A DNA stretch of 64,000 nt. Source: Chloroflexota bacterium. Its GTDB lineage: Bacteria; Chloroflexota; UBA11872; UBA12225. This document shows positions 8,816 through 18,765 of this stretch, piece after piece. The notes beneath the pieces are model-generated. The model was not told the origin of the DNA. It searched no databases and was given only the letters and a program-made list of their open reading frames with translations. The stretch lies in the NCBI GenBank assembly GCA_030447525.1, contig JAUJOR010000009.1:1-64000 (forward strand). Direction: 5' to 3'. The position numbers and the translations under genes are program-made. How positions within the stretch are numbered: position 1 is the stretch's first letter; every line of letters starts with the position of its first letter.

Positions 8816-11650
8816 GTGTCGGCAACCCCCTCTCCCTTTGCCGGGCGGCGATCAGCGCCGGACACCGGCACACCCCTGGTGGATGCCGTGCGCTCGGTGG
8901 TGCCAGGCTGGCTGTCCCTCTCGGGACCCAGGCTGCCCTGGCTCGCCGGCCTGGTGGCGGCCTTGGCCCTCACCGCCCCGGCGTGGCTCCCCTGGCTCGA
9001 TCCGCGCCAGTACCTCTGGGCGGTGGACGACGCCAAGAACCACATGATCCGCATCTACCACTTGTTCTGGCTCATCGAACGCGGGGTGTGGCACCCGCGG
9101 TGGATGCCAGACATGTTCATGGGCTACGGCTATCCCGTGCTGAACTTTTACGCCCCCATCTTCTACTACCTCGCCTGGCTGCTCGGGAGCGTCCTGCAGC
9201 TGAGCGTGTGGGACTCCTACCGCGCCACCGGGGTTGTCGCCGCCATGGCGGGTGCCGGTGGGGTGTACGCCCTGACCACGGCCTTGTGGCGCCGCCCCTC
9301 CCTCGGTGTCCTGGCGGCGGTGGTGCTGCTCTACGGGCCCTACGTCTTTCAGCTCAATATTTACAAGCGGGGCGACATCCCCGAGGCCCTGGCCCTGGCG
9401 CTGATCCCCTACCTGCTCCTGGCCCTGCTGCGACTCTGGCTAGCGCCGGCCTGGGGGACGGCCATGGCCTGGACCGTCGCCAGCACCGCCGTAGGGGCAG
9501 CCATCGTCCTGACCCACAATCTGACCGCCCTCCTGGCCGGGGCGATTGCCGTCCTGTGGGTGATGTACCTGCTCGTCGTGCGGCCGGGCTGGCAGCCTCT
9601 GATGAGGGCCACCGCTGCCGGGCTGGTAGCGCTGGGGCTGACCACGTTCTTCTGGCTTCCGGCCATAGGCGAGGGTCGGGTAGTGCAGCTGGAGGAGCTG
9701 CTGAGCTCCGGGGGCCTGGACTACCGGGGATGGTTTATCGAGCCTAACGGCCGGTCACCGCGCCAGCAGTCGGAGCACAACCGGGCGACGCGCAGCGGGC
9801 TGGTCGACTGGCACCTGCATTACCCGCACCAGCTGGTGTCGCCGCCGATGATCAGCTGGTCTCAGGCCGGGCTCGGCGCGCTGGCGATCGGCGCCCTGGC
9901 CGTGTCTGGTCTTGGGGGCCTCGCCCGGCGAGGCCGCACTAGCCCCCCGGGGGCGAACCAGGAGACGCCAGAGATAGAAGGGGTAGATCGGAGAGACGTT
10001 CCCGACGCCGACGCGCCGGGCGCAACGGGCCGGGCGCCGGGGACGAGTGTCTTGCCCGGAGCCGTCATCCCCTTGCTGGCCGTCGCCCTGTCGTGCTGGT
10101 ACCTGACGTTTGCCCAGTCGGCCTGGATCTGGGAGCGCGTGCCCGGCCTGCCCCTGCTGCAGTTTCCCTGGCGCCTGCTCGGACCGCTGGGGATCTGCCT
10201 GGCCGTCGCCGGTGCCGGCGCCCTGGCCGGGCCACTGGGGACGCTGGAGCGCCGCTGGGGGAGACGGGGCCGGCGGATCGGGCTAGGGGTGGTGGGGACG
10301 GTAGTCGCCGTGAGCCTGGTGAATCACCTCGGCGATCGCGAGTTTCAGCTCAAGGCGGATCCTGATCGTGAGGTGAACGGTCATTCCGTCTATGCCGATG
10401 AGTACAAGGACCTGCGTGGCGTCGGCACCACCTCAAACCGGGAGTTCCTCCCCCGCGAGGTGTACATCGCCACCTACACCGCAGGGAACCCGCGCGGGCG
10501 CAACGTGTACGAGCGCCTCTTCCCCGAGCCGGAGTGGCTCGGCGGCCTGCTGTACCCTTTGGGGGGCGACGTCCGCATGCTCGGCTGGCGGGCGACGCCT
10601 CTACGGATCGGTTTCCGCGTTGCCAACGATTCCCCGGCGCCGGTTCCGATAGGGATACGGCAGCTGCGATTCCCGGGGTGGCGGGCCTGGATCGACGGCC
10701 GGCCGGCGCCGGTGGAGGTGGCACCCTACGTCCCGGAGCAGCAAGCGGCCCTGGGCTTCATCGTGGTCAACGTCCCGCCGGGTGAGCACAGTGTCAGCGT
10801 GGTCTTTGGTCCCTCTCGCCTGCGCTTTCTCGCGCTGAGCCTGACCCTGGCCACGTGGCTGATGGCCACCGCGCTGCTCATCTGGCGGGTGGGCCGGCGA
10901 CGGCGGTGGTCGAGACGGCGGGCCTGGGGAGCGTGGGCGCTCCTGGCCCTGATCCCCCTGTACACCACCTGGCGGGGGGTCTGGCCGGCGCTGGGGCCCC
11001 TGGCCTCCAGCCCCGTGCCGGCGGCCCGGGCCGAGGCCGGCGTCTGGCGAGCACCTGACCTCCACACTGGGGAAGCGGCCCTCCTGGTCAACGTCGCCGA
11101 AGCGGTCGCCTCCGGACAGGCCTGGATCGAGGCCCCCAGCGGGGGATCGGTTGGCCCTGGCAACCACGTGGACGTGCGCCAGCTGACGGTGACCGACGAA
11201 GATTCCGACCGCGGGATGGCCGCCACGTCCAGCCGCCAGTGGCTCTATCTGCACCCGCCGTCCAGCGTCAGCCTGGACGTGGCCATCCCCCACGGGCGCA
11301 CCGTGTGGTTCCAGTCTACGCTGGCCCTTGACCCAGCGATGTGGAAGGTAGACGCCGGTGACGGCGTGCGCTTCCTGGTAAGGGTAAGTCCGCTCGACCG
11401 CCAGGGGAGAGCCGGTGAGCGCGTCGTCGTCCTCGACCAGACGGTCAACCCTCGGGCGCGCCAGGAAAACCGGCGCTGGGTGCCGGTAGAGGCCGACCTT
11501 TCCCGCTGGGCCGGGCAGGTCGTGCGCCTCACGCTCCAGACAGAGCATGGCGCAGATCTCAACTTTGACTGGGGGGGCTGGGGCAACCCGCTGGTTGCCG
11601 TGCGGGAGACGGATCGTATTCGGCCGCTGGCCGGGCAGCCCGAGGGTTAA
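8816..11650 (+). CDS. giant polytopic membrane protein (PTPS-related / YfhO-like type), copy 1, intact
   Basis: 944 residues. The first ~550 contain about a dozen hydrophobic helices, beginning with LAGLVAALALTAPAWLPWL near residue 45. Between the first helices lies DDAKNHMIRIYHLFWLIERG, then WHPRWMPDMFMGYGYPVLNFYAP, the layout of GT-C-like membrane proteins annotated as PTPS-related in Chloroflexota. A C-terminal extracytoplasmic part has FPGWRAWIDGRPAPVEVAPY, a late helix pair around residues 665-725, and an end block with FDWGGWGNP. The role is probably in envelope glycan assembly or transfer; that is inference from architecture and no activity can be read. The start is GTG 8816. Homologous copies follow at 11.7-18.1 kb. 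Confidence 0.75.
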   Translation: MSATPSPFAGRRSAPDTGTPLVDAVRSVVPGWLSLSGPRLPWLAGLVAALALTAPAWLPWLDPRQYLWAVDDAKNHMIRIYHLFWLIERGVWHPRWMPDMFMGYGYPVLNFYAPIFYYLAWLLGSVLQLSVWDSYRATGVVAAMAGAGGVYALTTALWRRPSLGVLAAVVLLYGPYVFQLNIYKRGDIPEALALALIPYLLLALLRLWLAPAWGTAMAWTVASTAVGAAIVLTHNLTALLAGAIAVLWVMYLLVVRPGWQPLMRATAAGLVALGLTTFFWLPAIGEGRVVQLEELLSSGGLDYRGWFIEPNGRSPRQQSEHNRATRSGLVDWHLHYPHQLVSPPMISWSQAGLGALAIGALAVSGLGGLARRGRTSPPGANQETPEIEGVDRRDVPDADAPGATGRAPGTSVLPGAVIPLLAVALSCWYLTFAQSAWIWERVPGLPLLQFPWRLLGPLGICLAVAGAGALAGPLGTLERRWGRRGRRIGLGVVGTVVAVSLVNHLGDREFQLKADPDREVNGHSVYADEYKDLRGVGTTSNREFLPREVYIATYTAGNPRGRNVYERLFPEPEWLGGLLYPLGGDVRMLGWRATPLRIGFRVANDSPAPVPIGIRQLRFPGWRAWIDGRPAPVEVAPYVPEQQAALGFIVVNVPPGEHSVSVVFGPSRLRFLALSLTLATWLMATALLIWRVGRRRRWSRRRAWGAWALLALIPLYTTWRGVWPALGPLASSPVPAARAEAGVWRAPDLHTGEAALLVNVAEAVASGQAWIEAPSGGSVGPGNHVDVRQLTVTDEDSDRGMAATSSRQWLYLHPPSSVSLDVAIPHGRTVWFQSTLALDPAMWKVDAGDGVRFLVRVSPLDRQGRAGERVVVLDQTVNPRARQENRRWVPVEADLSRWAGQVVRLTLQTEHGADLNFDWGGWGNPLVAVRETDRIRPLAGQPEG

Positions 11651-11695
11651 GTCTCCGGGCTCCACTCTGCGGCAGCGAGCCGAGCGTCGGTCGCG

Positions 11696-12385
11696 CCGGA
11701 CTGCCCCGTTCCGGCCCCCAGGCGCCCGGGTCCAGCGCCAGCCCCGCCTGGAAGTACGCCCCGGCCGGCACCCCCCCGCCACCAGGCCCCCCACCCGGCC
11801 AGCAGCAGCCACGGCAGCAGCCCCAGTCCCAGCGCCTCCGGCACGGCGGCCCGGACGTACAAGTTCGTCAGAAAGGGGTAGGGTGAGAGGCAGAAGACGA
11901 CGGCGCCCACCACGGCGGGCATCGGGGCGCCGCCCGGCGGTGAGGGCCCGTCCCAGGGCGTAGGCCCCCGCCGTCCCCAGGGCGGCCCCCAGCACCCCCG
12001 CCCACTGCAGGCTGGCATACACCGTCAGCCCCAGCCGGTGCAGCCCCGCCCCCAGGTAATACAGCCCGGGGGCGTAGTAGTTCAGCAGGGGGTAGCCGTA
12101 CCCCAGGTACAGGTCCCCCAGCCAGCGTGGGAACCACTCCCCCCGCCCCAGCGCCGCCCCCACCACATAGATCCGCACCAGGTGGTTCATGGCGTCCGGC
12201 AGGCGCTCCCAGAGCATGTCCGGCCCCGCCCATGGCCAGGCCACCAGCCCGACCACGGCGCAGAGGAAGACCACCTGCAGACTGAGGGCCAGGGGAGAGA
12301 CTTGCGCCACGAGGCTCGCGCGGCGGGACGTGTGCGCTGACAGCTGAGCCCTGGGGACTGAGGCCAGAGACCCCGGTCCTACCAT
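11696..12385 (-). pseudogene. deletion remnant of the giant membrane protein family, copy 2
   Basis: ATG 12385 opens a normal N-terminus with LVAWPWAGPDMLWERLPDAM, then NHLVRIYVVGAALGRGEWF and WLGDLYLGYGYPLLNYYAP, so about 180 residues are family-like. The frame shifts near 11925. The sequence then jumps, at a GGCACCC shared by both parent sites (about 11767-11773), straight to a C-terminal segment PAGAYFQAGLALDPG, omitting ~1.85 kb present in copy 3. The far C-terminus is also missing; the convergent end of copy 1 follows at once. Its ATG overlaps the stop of copy 3 (ATGGTAG), so the two were once a tandem, probably coupled pair. An assembly collapse between near-identical tandem paralogues is an alternative explanation. 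Confidence 0.75.
11771..12187. repeat. near-identical ~415-bp direct repeat, unit A
   Basis: This block matches 14579-14992 almost base for base. The only differences I see are length differences at two places, one base in a GGC/GCC run and two in a GGGC run, giving 417 versus 414 bp. Flanking sequence upstream of the coding start (past 12187) diverges at the DNA level but still encodes a similar protein. That suggests recent gene conversion or duplication limited to this block. Confidence 0.9.
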
Positions 12386-13084
12386 TGGTGCCGTTCGCCG
12401 GGGTGGGGGCGGGCGCCGGTCCAGCGGACGACCTGGGGGTTAGCCCAACCGGCCCAGTCGAAGCTGGGGTCGGCGACTGCCTCGGTGCGCAGCACCAGGC
12501 GCACCTCCTGGCCGGCCAGGGCGCCCAGGTCGACCCACACGTCCGCCCAGGCACGGTCCTCCTGGCGCGCCCGCGGGTTCACGTGCCGGTCCAGCAGCGT
12601 GCGCCGCCCGGCCGGCCCCTGCGCCTCGAGCACGAAGCGCGCCCCATCCCCCACCGTCGCCTCCGGCCCCCAGGCGCCCGGGGTCCAGCGCCAGCCCCGC
12701 CTGGAAGTACGCCCCGGCCGGCACCCGCAGGCGCACCGTGGCCGCCGCTGAGGGTGCATGTACAGCCAGCGCGCCCCTCCGCGCCAGGGGCCGGCACCAG
12801 GTGGCGCAGCTCCAGGAAGGGCGGCAGGAGCCCCCGCCCCACCCCCCAGGCGCCACCGTCTCCGCCTGCCCCGTGGCCACCGCCCCGGCCACGTCCAGCA
12901 CCACCCGCCCTGCCCCGGCCGGCACCCCCCGCCACCCGCGCCACGCCCTCCAGGCTGGCCCCCTCCAGGTTGGCCCCCGGCGGGGCGCCCAGACGGGGGC
13001 GGGCCCCCCACTCCCCGGCCCCCACGGCCAGTGCGCCACCCCCAGCGCCACGACCCCGCTCACGACCCACCCCCTCCAAGCCCG

Positions 13085-13145
13085 CCCCCTCGAAGCCTTC
13101 ACGCTGGAAGCCCTCGCGCTGGAAGCCTTCGCGCTCGAAGGCTGC
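13085..13145. repeat. 15-bp tandem repeat inside copy 3
   Basis: About four units of a 15-mer resembling CTGGAAGCCTTCGCG occur in a row. One minus-strand frame reads them as five-residue repeats of the FQREG type, followed by GANLEGASLEG-like units further on. No such repeat is present in copies 1 and 4, so this is a local expansion or insertion in the degenerating copy. Confidence 0.7.
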
Positions 13146-14578
13146 CCGCTGGGCATCCGTGTGCCCCCAGGGCTCCAGGGGACGCCACCCTGGGGGCCGG
13201 TGGGGGCGCGGGTGGGGCGCCAGGCCCGCGCCCGCCCCCAGGCCCGCGCTCGCCCCAGCGTCAGGGTCACCCCCAGGGCGGCCGCCCCCGCCGAGAGGGC
13301 GCTCCCCAGGTCCGGGGCGGAGTCGGCCCCAGGCGCACCTCCACATGATGCACCCCCGCCGGCACCTCCACCACCATGATCCCCAGCGAGCCCCCCAGGT
13401 GCTCCACCGTGGGCGTCGTCTCCAGCGCCACCAGCCGGCCGTCCACATAGGCCCGCCAGCCGGGAAACAGGAGCCTGGTGCACCGCCAGGCGCCCCGCCG
13501 TCGTCCCCTCCACCCGCGCGCCACCCAGCCGGGGGCCTGCCACACCGCCGTGGCCGCCCCCTCCCCGGCCAGCACCCGCACCAGCCCTGCCTGCCACCCC
13601 GCCTGCGGGTACACCTCCTCGTACACCCGAATCCCACGGCGATTCCCGTTCTCGCCCCACTGCGCCGTCCGGGGCAGGAACTCACCGCCGGAGGTGGTGC
13701 CGGCCCCGTAGCGGTTGTACTCCATGCGGGCCACGTTGCGTTCGTCCACGTCATGGGGCGACTCCGGCCCCAGCCGGAACGGGCGGCTGGCGACCGCCCC
13801 ATAGGCCAGCAGACCCACCAGGCCAATGGCGACGCCGGTACTGAGCCACCCCGCCCATCCCCGGCGCGGCAGGGCCGAAAGGGCGGTCGCCGCCCCCAGG
13901 CCCAGGCACAGGGCCAGGGGGCCGTAAAAGCGCCACGGGAACTGCACCAGGGGCAGCAAGGGCAGCCGGTCCCAGACCGGCCCCGACCAGGTGGTGTTGA
14001 AGAACCAGCACACCAGGGCCAGGCCGGCCCAGAAGAGCGTCAGGGCAGCCAGGTTATCGGACGGCCGGTCTCCCTGACCAAAGGCGGTAGGCCCACAGTC
14101 CACCGCCCACACCGACGGTGGTCAGCCACAGGAGCAGCCTGCCCCAGGCTGATCTTCTCCGGGAGAAGCCCCCGACGGCGTTGTAATCGAAGATCAGGGA
14201 GAGGTCGGCCGGACCGAGACGGGTGTGGACGTAGTCCGCGCGGGCCAGCCGGCCACCGGCACTGAACGGATCAAATAACCAGTTGGCCGGGTCATAGAGC
14301 CCGCCCTGGGCCAGGTTGAGCTGCACGAAGGGGCCCTCGGCCAGGGCGGGGAGCCAGAAAAAGGCCGCCAGCCCCAGCCCCAAGGCCACGCCCCCCAGGG
14401 CGCCGCCGGCCCCTCCCCCGCCTCCCCGCCGGGGCGCCCCTCCCGCCCCTGGGCTGCCGGCCAGCAGAGGCTGCGCCAGCAGCCAGAGCCCCAGCAGCCC
14501 CAGCCCCAGCAGGGCCGAGATGTTGTGCGTCAGCACCAGGGTCGCCGTCAGCCCCGCCAGCGCCCCCACCGGCAGGGC

Positions 14579-14992
14579 ACCCCCCGCCACCAGGCCCCCC
14601 ACCCGGCCAGCAGCAGCCACGGCAGCAGCCCCAGTCCCAGCGCCTCCGGCACGGCGCCCGGACGTACAAGTTCGTCAGAAAGGGGTAGGGTGAGAGGCAG
14701 AAGACGACGGCGCCCACCACGGCGCATCGGGGCGCCGCCCGGCGGTGAGGGCCCGTCCCAGGGCGTAGGCCCCCGCCGTCCCCAGGGCGGCCCCCAGCAC
14801 CCCCGCCCACTGCAGGCTGGCATACACCGTCAGCCCCAGCCGGTGCAGCCCCGCCCCCAGGTAATACAGCCCGGGGGCGTAGTAGTTCAGCAGGGGGTAG
14901 CCGTACCCCAGGTACAGGTCCCCCAGCCAGCGTGGGAACCACTCCCCCCGCCCCAGCGCCGCCCCCACCACATAGATCCGCACCAGGTGGTT
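14579..14992. repeat. near-identical ~415-bp direct repeat, unit B
   Basis: Partner of 11771-12187. It carries the same coding segment of copy 3, but with one base and two bases fewer than unit A, so the frames of the two copies differ over this stretch. Confidence 0.9.
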
Positions 14993-15243
14993 GGGCGCGT
15001 CGGCCACGTCGTTCCACTGGAGATCGCGGCGCAGCCAGGGCCAGGCGACAAAGGCCAGCGCAATGCACTGGATCGCCAGCACCAGGCCGGGACGCCGGAG
15101 GCGACGAGCCCATGCGCCGGCCGAGCCAGACCGCCCCACCTCGCGCGCGGGGTCCACGATGCTCTCTGCAGAGGCGGCTGCCACGGGATACCGCTGATCG
15201 ACGCGGCCGGTTGTACAGTCGAAACCAACGCCCGAGTCACGCT

Positions 15244-18085
15244 TTGACCGCGTCACTGCTCACTAGAACGAGGCACAGACGGCCGGGGCAGGGGGGCCAT
15301 CCGGCATGGCTGCCGCTGTCCCTGCGGCGTGGTGGCCCGCTGTGGTGGTCCGTGGGTCTGCTCGCGGCCTTGAGTCTCAGCGCCCCCGCCTGGCTCCCCT
15401 GGACCGACCCCCACCTCAATCTGCTCTGGGAGGAGGCCAAGGGGCTCGACGACGCCAAGCACCACATGCTGCGTCTCTACCTCCTCGGCTGGCTGGTCGA
15501 TCACGGGGTATGGCACCCCCGCTGGGTTCCGGACCTGTTCATGGGGTACGGCTACCCGGTGTTCAACTACTACGCCCCTGGCTTCTACTACGTCGGCCTG
15601 GTGCTCCGGGGCCTGCTGCGCCTGGAAGTCTGGGAGGCCTATCGGGCGGTGGGGGTAGTCACGGCCGTGCTTGCTGCCGCCGGGGTGTACGCCCTGGTGG
15701 TTTCCCTCTGGAGGCGGGCCACGCTGGGCATCCTGGCCGCCGTCACGCTCCTCTACGGCCCGTACGTCATTCAAACCAACCTGTTCCAGCGAGGCGCCCT
15801 GCCGGAAGCGCTCGGCCTGGCCCTGCTCCCCTGGCTCCCGCTGTGCATCTGGCACCTATGGACGGCGCCGTCACCCCGGCGGCGGACGCTGTGGTTCGTG
15901 CTCCTCGCCCTGGTGGGGGCAGCCCAGCTCCTGAGCCACACCCTGACCGCCGTCCTCAGCCTGCTGGTCGCCGGCGCCTGGACGGCGGGCCTCGCCCTGC
16001 TCCAGCCGCGCCGCGCCGCCCTCCGGGGCGTGGCCCTGGCGGTGCTGGCGGGGGCCGGGCTCTCGGCCTTTTTCTGGCTCCCTGCTCTCGGCGAGAGCGG
16101 GGCGGTGCAGCTGGAGATCGGCCAGGAGGGCCACCTGGACTACCGGGGCTGGCTGCTCGACCTCGGGGGCAACACGGAAAAGCAGCGCTCGCCTGAGAAC
16201 CGACAAACCCCCTCCGGCCCCTTCGACCTGCACCTGCACTACCCGCATCAGCACCAGTTCATCGTCACCCTCAAACCGAGCCTGGCCCAGGCCGGACTGG
16301 GCTTGATCGCCCTCCTTGCCGTCCCCCTTACCCGGCGCCACGCAGGCGCTCGGCGGGCCGCCCTGATGGCCATGCCTTTCCTGGTCGTCGCCGCCGTCTG
16401 CTGGTTCCTGCTGTTCAACGTCAGCGAGCCGGTCTGGCGTCTCGTCCCCGGCCTGTCCTTGATGCAGTACCCCGGCCGGTTACTGGGGCCGCTGGGCGTG
16501 GCCGTGGCCGTGGCCGGCGCCGGCGGGCTAGGGGCGCTGGTCATGGCCCTGGAGGAGCGTGGCCTGTCCCGCCCGGCGCTCGGCCGGGGGGTGGCCGCCA
16601 TGGCCGCGGCTGCGGTGCTGGCCAATAGCCTGGGCGATCGTGAGGTGCCGCGCCTTGCGCACCCCAAGAAGCCGATGGATGGGCGGATGATCGTCCAGGA
16701 GGAGAAGGACAGCTTTTCCCACATCGGCACCACGTCCGGGGGGGAGTTCACCCCCCGGGACGTCCAGATCGCCATCTACACCGCGGGGCAGCGCCGCGGA
16801 CGATCGGTATTCGAGCGGCTGTACCCAGAGCGAGATTGGATCGGGGGCCTGTTCCAGCCCTTATCCGGCGATCTGCGCTTCCTGGGCTGGCGGAACGAGC
16901 CCCTGAAACTGAGCCTGCGCCTGGCAAACGACTCCCCCGAAGCAGGGCAGCTGGGCGTGCGCCAGTTCCGCTTCCCCGGATGGCGGGCCTGGCTCGACGG
17001 CCGACGTGTCCCGGTGGAGGTGGCCCCCTACGTCGCCGAGCAGCAGGCCGGCCTGGGGTTTATCGTGGTCTCCATTCCGCCGGGGGAGCACACGGTCGCA
17101 GGCCGGCCTGGGGTTTATCGTGGTCTCCATTCCGCCGGGGGAGCACACGGTCAACCTGGCCTTCGGCCCTACTCCGCTTCGCCTGGCCGGCATGGCTATG
17201 ACCCTGGCGGCGGGGATCGTCCTGGCCGGCCTGGTGGGCCGGCGCCTCGGGGCAGGGGAGGTCGGAATCCCTAGCGGACAGGCCCGGGTGGGGGCATCGG
17301 ACGCCCGGCAGGGCCCCCTCGGGTTGATGCCGTGGCGGCCGGGGCCACCCTGGGGCTTCGTCTGTGGGCCGGCGCTGCCCGTGCTCGCCGCCATCGCCCT
17401 GGGGTACCTCGCCTGGCGCGGCGTCCGGCCGGCCTTCGGGCGCTTCGCCGTCGCCCCGGCCCCGGTCGTGGCGCCGGCCGCCGGGGTCTGGCGCGCGGAC
17501 ACGCTGCCGCAAGGCGCCGGCGGGCTGGTGGTGAACCTGGCTGAAGCGACGCGCAGGGGAGGGGCCAGGCTGAGCTCGCCGAGCGGAGCGCTCCTGGGCG
17601 CGGGGCAGTTCGTCGACGTTCGCCAGCTGACGGTGGTGGACGGGGACGCCGGGCGCGGGGCCGCCGGGACGTCGCGGCGAGACTGGCTCTACCTCCATCC
17701 GCCGTCCACCGTCTCCGTAGACGTGGCCCTCCCCGCCGGCCGCACGACGTGGCTCCAGGCGGCCCTGACGCTGGATCCGGCAACGTGGGACGCGCCGAGC
17801 GGCGACGGCCTGCGCTTCCAGGCCAGCGTGGCACCCCTCTCACCGTCCGGCGCCGAGGGCACGGCCGCCATCGTCCTCGACCGTTCGCTCAATCCCCGCG
17901 CGCAGCCCGGCGAGCGGCGCTGGGTACCGGTAGAGGCAGATCTCACCCCCTGGGGGGGGCAAACGGTGCGCCTCGAGCTGCGCACCCTTCCCGAAGACGA
18001 CCTCAGCTTTGACTGGGGTGGCTGGGGCAACCCGGTGATCGTCGTGCGAGAGTTCGCCCGGGAACGCCCGGCGTCGGCCCTCTAA
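15244..18085 (+). pseudogene. giant membrane protein family, copy 4, frameshifted by a 55-bp duplication
   Basis: A full-length relative of copy 1. The N-terminal frame runs through SVGLLAALSLSAPAWLPW, DDAKHHMLRLYLLGWLVDHG and WVPDLFMGYGYPVFNYYAP to EQQAGLGFIVVSIPPGEHTV at about 17096. There a tandem duplication (17043-17097 repeated at 17098-17152) shifts the frame by one. The second frame then continues with VNLAFGPTPLRLAGM and ends FDWGGWGNPVIVVRE at 18085. Removing one 55-bp unit restores a ~946-codon gene collinear with copy 1. The start is probably TTG 15244. As it stands the product would lack the last ~300 residues, including two membrane helices and the C-terminal domain. Confidence 0.8.
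17043..17152. repeat. perfect 55-bp tandem duplication
   Basis: Two identical 55-base units, each beginning GCAGGCCGGCC and ending GAGCACACGGTC, lie head to tail. As 55 is not a multiple of three, the duplication breaks the reading frame of copy 4. The perfect identity argues for a very recent event or an assembly error. Confidence 0.95.
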
Positions 18086-18161
18086 CCGCCCGCGCCGTCA
18101 TGGCATACTCTTGTGCGACGCTCAGGGACAGGGGGTCTCGGGAGATGAGAGCTCCATCGTG

Positions 18162-18584
18162 ATGCAGAACAAGTGGGTCGGCACCGCACTGGGGCTGGTC
18201 GGGGGCCAGGTGGTCGGCCGCGCCCTGGGAGGATTCCTGGGCAGCTTGGCCGGCGAGCGCCTCCTGGCCCGGCTGGACGGGGTGTCGCTCTCTCCCCTGG
18301 AACGCAGGGTGCTGGCGCGGAAGTGGTCGGGCAACCTGGCCAAGGCCCTGGGCACCACCGCGGCCGCGTTGATGGTCACGCGGCGCGTCGAGCCGAGCAG
18401 CGATCACGTGATCAGGACCGAGACAATGGCAAGCCGGAACGTTGACTGGGTGCAGGTGACGCAACGGGCCGGCGAGATCATGCTCGCCGTGGGGGCGATC
18501 TTCCGCGTGCTTGGAGCGTACCTGGAAGATCGCCACAAGGTGGCCCAGGAGTCTGAACGGCAGACGGCCAAACGCCTCACCTAG
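18162..18584 (+). CDS. hypothetical protein with glycine-zipper-like N-terminus
   Basis: 140 residues from ATG 18162 (the frame is open back to TTG 18111). The N-terminal ~35 residues have small-residue spacing (ALGLVGGQVVGRALGGFLGS) typical of glycine-zipper helices that pack in or on membranes. The remainder is charged, with a hydrophobic stretch IMLAVGAIFRVLGAYL near residue 107 and a Lys/Arg-rich end. I recognise no family. It starts 76 bases after copy 4 on the same strand and could be cotranscribed with it. The start is unsure because the GGAG at 18141 is rather far. Confidence 0.55.
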   Translation: MQNKWVGTALGLVGGQVVGRALGGFLGSLAGERLLARLDGVSLSPLERRVLARKWSGNLAKALGTTAAALMVTRRVEPSSDHVIRTETMASRNVDWVQVTQRAGEIMLAVGAIFRVLGAYLEDRHKVAQESERQTAKRLT

Positions 18585-18765
18585 CCGATCTCCGTCAGCG
18601 GCCCCCGTCCCCGGGCGCACCTTCTCGGGGTGGATGTCAGGTGGGTCGTGCGGTTGGTCCCGGCGGCGGAGCTGCCGGCCGGCCTTAGCCTGCGACGCGC
18701 CTCTTGACCCGAACATGCCCGGCGCACGCCCCAGGTAGCGCTGCGACCGGGTACACTAGTGTCCA

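Larger units (their letters stand above)
12379..15256 (-). pseudogene. giant membrane protein family, copy 3, multiply frameshifted
   Basis: Family sequence can be followed across the whole interval but in changing frames. The N-terminus with APNHLVRIYVVGAALGRGEW lies in 14700-15256. VPEALGLGLLPWLLLAGWGAW is near 14600, TATLVLTHNISALLGLG near 14530, LTLFWAGLALVCWFFNTTWS near 14000, FPGWRAYVDGRLVALETTP near 13450, and a C-terminal FDWAGWANPQVVRW ends at 12379. At least five shifts occur, several in runs of G or C (for example near 14735, 14660, 14575 and 14070). The start is uncertain: GTG 15256 overlaps the divergent copy 4, and GTG 15167 is more comfortable. This is either a decaying pseudogene or locally error-rich assembly; neighbouring genes are clean. 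Confidence 0.75.

Noticed and set aside
12385..14265. 626-codon plus-strand frame across the decayed membrane-protein copy 3
   Set aside because: Pro/Arg/Ala-rich product with no motifs, antisense to recognisable family sequence.
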